From positions 1-8,447 of the forward strand of contig JBHHXI010000125.1 of assembly GCA_046756945.1 (NCBI GenBank): a DNA stretch of 8,447 nt. Direction: 5' to 3'. Below, one piece after another: positions 6,546-8,447 of this stretch. The DNA is from JACZQZ01 sp046756945. Its GTDB lineage: Bacteria; Pseudomonadota; Alphaproteobacteria; Rhodospirillales; 2-02-FULL-58-16. Made by a program: the position numbers and the translations under genes. Position 1 is the stretch's first letter. Each line of letters begins with the position of its first letter. The notes under the pieces were generated by a model that saw nothing but the letters and a program-made list of their open reading frames with translations, had not been told where the DNA came from and made no database searches.

Positions 6546-7436
6546 ATGCAGCAACCGGTGGCACCGGCGGCGAACGAGGCGCCCGGCGCGCCCGCCACGG
6601 GCGCCGGCAAGGCGACCGTGGAGCTGAAGAACGTCGGCAAGACCTACGGTGACGAATGGGAACGCCAGGAGGTGATCCGCGATATCACCATGGTCCTCGA
6701 ACCGGGAGAGCTGACGGCGGTGGTCGGCCCCTCGGGCTGCGGCAAGACGACCCTGGTCAACCTGGTGGCGGGCTTCGAGAGGCCGGATACCGGCGAGATC
6801 CTGTTGAACGGCAAGCGCATTACCGGGCCCGGCCACGACCGCATGGTGGTGTTCCAGGAAACGGCGCTGCTGCCCTGGCTGACGGCGTACAAGAACGTCA
6901 TTTTCGGCCCCAACCTGCGCGGCGACAGGCCATCCGGGGAACTGGAGAAGGAAGCCAACCGCCTGTTGGAGAAGGTCGGCCTGGGCGAGTTCAAGGACAA
7001 GTACCCGCTGCAGCTTTCGGGCGGCATGCAGCGGCGCGCCGAGCTGGCGCAGGCGATGATCAACCATCCGCTGTTGCTGATCATGGACGAGCCGTTCCGC
7101 GGCCTCGACGCCATGACCCGGGAACTGATGCAGGAGTTCTTCTCGCGGCTTTTCGAGGAAAACAGGCGGACCAACCTGTTCGTGACCTCGGAGATCGAAG
7201 AGGCGATCTTTATCGCCGACCGGCTGGTCGTGCTCAGCAACCGGCCGACGACGATCCGCGAGATCATCGACATCGATCTGCCGCGGCCGCGGAATTTCGA
7301 GATGCTGAGCTCTCCGGAGGCCTACGGCTACAAGCGCCAGGCGCTGGAAATTCTGCACGAAGAGGCGCTCAGGAGCTTCAAGCGGTCGGGCGCCCAGGCC
7401 GACTTCGTCGAGGCCTACTCCAAGCGCATGGGGTAG
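6546..7436 (+). CDS. ABC importer ATPase 2, NitT/TauT (SsuB/TauB/NrtD) type, lacking the H-loop histidine
   Basis: Second cytoplasmic ATPase, 296 residues, starting 23 bases after permease 2 with GGCGGAGGG upstream. In order: Ala/Pro-rich N-terminal extension (1-22); Walker A GPSGCGKTT (61-69); Q-loop Gln104 (VVFQETALLPW); signature LSGGM (157-161), a usual variant; Walker B LLIMDEP (177-183); Arg in the D-loop region FRGLDA (184-189). The H-loop reads VTSEIEEA, so the expected His-Asp is Ser215-Glu216; the Ser codon is TCG at 7188-7190. The switch histidine normally contacts the ATP gamma-phosphate and is important for hydrolysis. The rest of the fold, including the tail after LPRPRNF, aligns with ATPase 1, so the two genes are paralogues. 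I infer that it works as the partner of ATPase 1 rather than as a homodimer. An upstream in-frame start inside permease 2 is possible on paper but has no support. Confidence 0.93.
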   Translation: MQQPVAPAANEAPGAPATGAGKATVELKNVGKTYGDEWERQEVIRDITMVLEPGELTAVVGPSGCGKTTLVNLVAGFERPDTGEILLNGKRITGPGHDRMVVFQETALLPWLTAYKNVIFGPNLRGDRPSGELEKEANRLLEKVGLGEFKDKYPLQLSGGMQRRAELAQAMINHPLLLIMDEPFRGLDAMTRELMQEFFSRLFEENRRTNLFVTSEIEEAIFIADRLVVLSNRPTTIREIIDIDLPRPRNFEMLSSPEAYGYKRQALEILHEEALRSFKRSGAQADFVEAYSKRMG

Positions 7437-7468
7437 GCGTTCGGCGGGATTAAGCGTTCGGCGGGATT
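7437..7468 (+). repeat. Two-copy 15-bp direct repeat
   Basis: GCGTTCGGCGGGATT occurs at 7437-7451 and again at 7454-7468, separated by AA (17-base period). It begins immediately after the stop codon of ATPase 2 and ends 23 bases before the next start. It is probably a local duplication by slippage; a binding-site role is possible but unsupported. Confidence 0.9.
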
Positions 7469-7491
7469 TTGCTACACGTGGGCGTCGTTCC

Positions 7492-7698
7492 ATGGACCTC
7501 CTGGAAGCGGTACTGCAACGCTCGGTCATCATTACGCTTGCCATTGTCGGCGCCGCCGTGGCCATGGCGGGCACGGCGCTTCTGCGCAAGGGCTCCCGGG
7601 TCGATCCCCGGATCGGCCGCTTCGTGCTTCGCGCCGGCTATGCCATAGCCTGGGGGAGTGTCGGCATTTTCATCACCGCCGGATTTCTCGGGTATTGA
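7492..7698 (+). CDS. Small two-helix membrane protein of unknown function
   Basis: A 68-residue product that I do not recognise. It has two hydrophobic segments, about residues 11-30 (rich in Ala, Val, Ile) and 45-66 (Gly/Ala/Ile-rich, with one Trp), joined by a basic loop (LLRKGSRVDPRIGRFVLR, 31-48). This looks like a helical hairpin in the inner membrane with a positively charged, probably cytoplasmic, connector. The ATG at 7492 lacks a clear Shine-Dalgarno sequence, which lowers confidence. Third-position GC is high, as in neighbouring genes. It lies 55 bases after the importer operon and 60 bases before the GldA-like ATPase gene, both on the same strand, so it could be the last gene of one unit or the first of the next. 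The promoter overlapping its stop codon suggests a boundary after it. Confidence 0.6.
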   Translation: MDLLEAVLQRSVIITLAIVGAAVAMAGTALLRKGSRVDPRIGRFVLRAGYAIAWGSVGIFITAGFLGY

Positions 7699-7723
7699 CA
7701 TCCACGCGGATGGGTCTTTAAAG
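7695..7723 (+). promoter_or_regulatory. Candidate sigma-70-type promoter for the GldA-like ATPase gene
   Basis: A perfect -35 hexamer TTGACA (7695-7700) is followed by a 17-base spacer and TTAAAG (7718-7723), a fair -10 hexamer with three of six consensus bases. The -35 box overlaps the TGA of the small membrane protein gene. A start near 7730 would leave a leader of about 30 bases before the ATG at 7759. Confidence 0.45.
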
Positions 7724-7758
7724 CGGCACCACCGTCCTTTTCCTTACCCTTCAGGACC

Positions 7759-8447
7759 ATGATCGAGGCCCGGCAACTTTCCATGCACTTCGGCGGCCGT
7801 CTCGTCGTCGACGGCATCTCGTTCACCGTGGAGCCCGGAACCGTGGCCGGCTTTCTGGGACCCAACGGCGCCGGCAAAACGACGACGATGCGGCTGCTGA
7901 CGGGGTTTCTGCGGCCGGTTTCCGGGACCGCGCTCATCTGCGGCCACGACATCGGCCGCGCGCCGCGGGCGGCTCAGGCCTGTTTCGGGTATCTGCCCGA
8001 GGCGGCCACCGGATTTCCCAACCTCACGGTGCGCGAGTTCCTGACCTATTGCGGCGAGGCGCGGGGTGTCCGCGGCGGCGCACTGAAGGCGGCCATCGAC
8101 CGGGTGTGCGGCCGGATCGCGCTTGGCCCGGCCCTGGAGACGAGGATGAAAGAGCTGTCCAAGGGCTGGCGCCAGCGCGCCTGGCTCGCCCCGGCGATCG
8201 TGCACGATCCGCCGGTTCTGATCATGGACGAGCCGACCGACGGCCTCGATCCCAACCAGAAATTGCAGGTGCGCCAGCTGATCCGGGCGGTGGCGCCGGA
8301 GAAGGCCATCCTGTTGTCGACGCACATTCTCGAAGAGGCGGAGGAGGTCTGTAACCGGGCGATCATCATCGCCGGCGGTCGCGTCGTCGCCGACGACGCG
8401 CCGGCCAGCCTGGCCGACCGCCGGGGCCGCCTCGGCGAGGCCTTCCA
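7759..8447 (+). CDS. GldA-like ABC-2 type transporter ATPase, 3' end beyond the window
   Basis: The first 229 residues of an ABC exporter ATPase run open to the window edge. Walker A is GPNGAGKTT (34-42), followed by the ABC-2 style TGFLRPVSG block and GYLPE (77-81) at the Q-loop position. The signature is LSKGW in LSKGWRQR (133-140), then Walker B VLIMDEP (153-159), DGLDPNQ (161-167) and an intact H-loop His189 (LLSTHILEEAEE). The LSKG-x-RQR signature with GLDPNQ is typical of the GldA group, which usually pairs with an ABC-2 membrane protein and a GldG-like subunit encoded just downstream. That region lies outside this window. In non-gliding bacteria these modules have no settled function. 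The ATG at 7759 follows a weak AGGA. About 70-90 C-terminal residues are expected to be missing. It differs from the two importer ATPases in family and is probably a separate transcription unit. Confidence 0.9.
   Translation, partial: MIEARQLSMHFGGRLVVDGISFTVEPGTVAGFLGPNGAGKTTTMRLLTGFLRPVSGTALICGHDIGRAPRAAQACFGYLPEAATGFPNLTVREFLTYCGEARGVRGGALKAAIDRVCGRIALGPALETRMKELSKGWRQRAWLAPAIVHDPPVLIMDEPTDGLDPNQKLQVRQLIRAVAPEKAILLSTHILEEAEEVCNRAIIIAGGRVVADDAPASLADRRGRLGEAF

Noticed and set aside
1..8447. CRISPR array, insertion sequence, tRNA or rRNA gene
   Set aside because: I saw no regularly spaced repeats beyond the single 15-bp pair, no transposase-like protein or terminal inverted repeats, and no sequence with tRNA or rRNA character on either strand.

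Overview
The window is GC-rich, gene-dense bacterial DNA with GC-biased third codon positions, strong Shine-Dalgarno sites and tightly packed genes. The families present and the codon use suggest a proteobacterium, most likely an alphaproteobacterium. That placement is inference; there is no rRNA or other taxonomic marker.

Layout. (1) Positions 25-1713, minus strand: a complete formate-tetrahydrofolate ligase gene (fhs). (2) Positions 1714-2509: a gene-free divergent region of about 800 bases. It has an AT-rich island near 2025-2085, several small hairpins and, at its right end, an excellent ribosome binding site. (3) Positions 2510-7436, plus strand: a five-gene ABC importer operon of the nitrate/sulfonate/taurine (NitT/TauT) type. 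The order is exported substrate-binding protein, double hairpin, permease 1, ATPase 1, permease 2, ATPase 2. (4) Positions 7437-7698: a two-copy 15-bp repeat and a 68-residue two-helix membrane protein gene. (5) From 7759 to the window end: the start of a GldA-like ABC-2 exporter ATPase gene, preceded by a good sigma-70-type promoter.

How the genes may work together. The substrate-binding protein would capture a small solute in the periplasm and deliver it to a channel built from two different permeases and powered by two different ATPases. The ATPases diverge from consensus in a complementary way. ATPase 1 keeps the H-loop histidine but has a degraded signature (ISSGM). ATPase 2 keeps a near-normal signature (LSGGM) but has Ser in place of the H-loop histidine. 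Paired as a heterodimer they would give one complete and one degenerate ATP site, as in asymmetric ABC proteins such as CFTR and TAP. This is the most interesting signal in the window. The substrate cannot be read from sequence. The divergent fhs gene leaves open a link to one-carbon metabolism, but adjacency is the only support.
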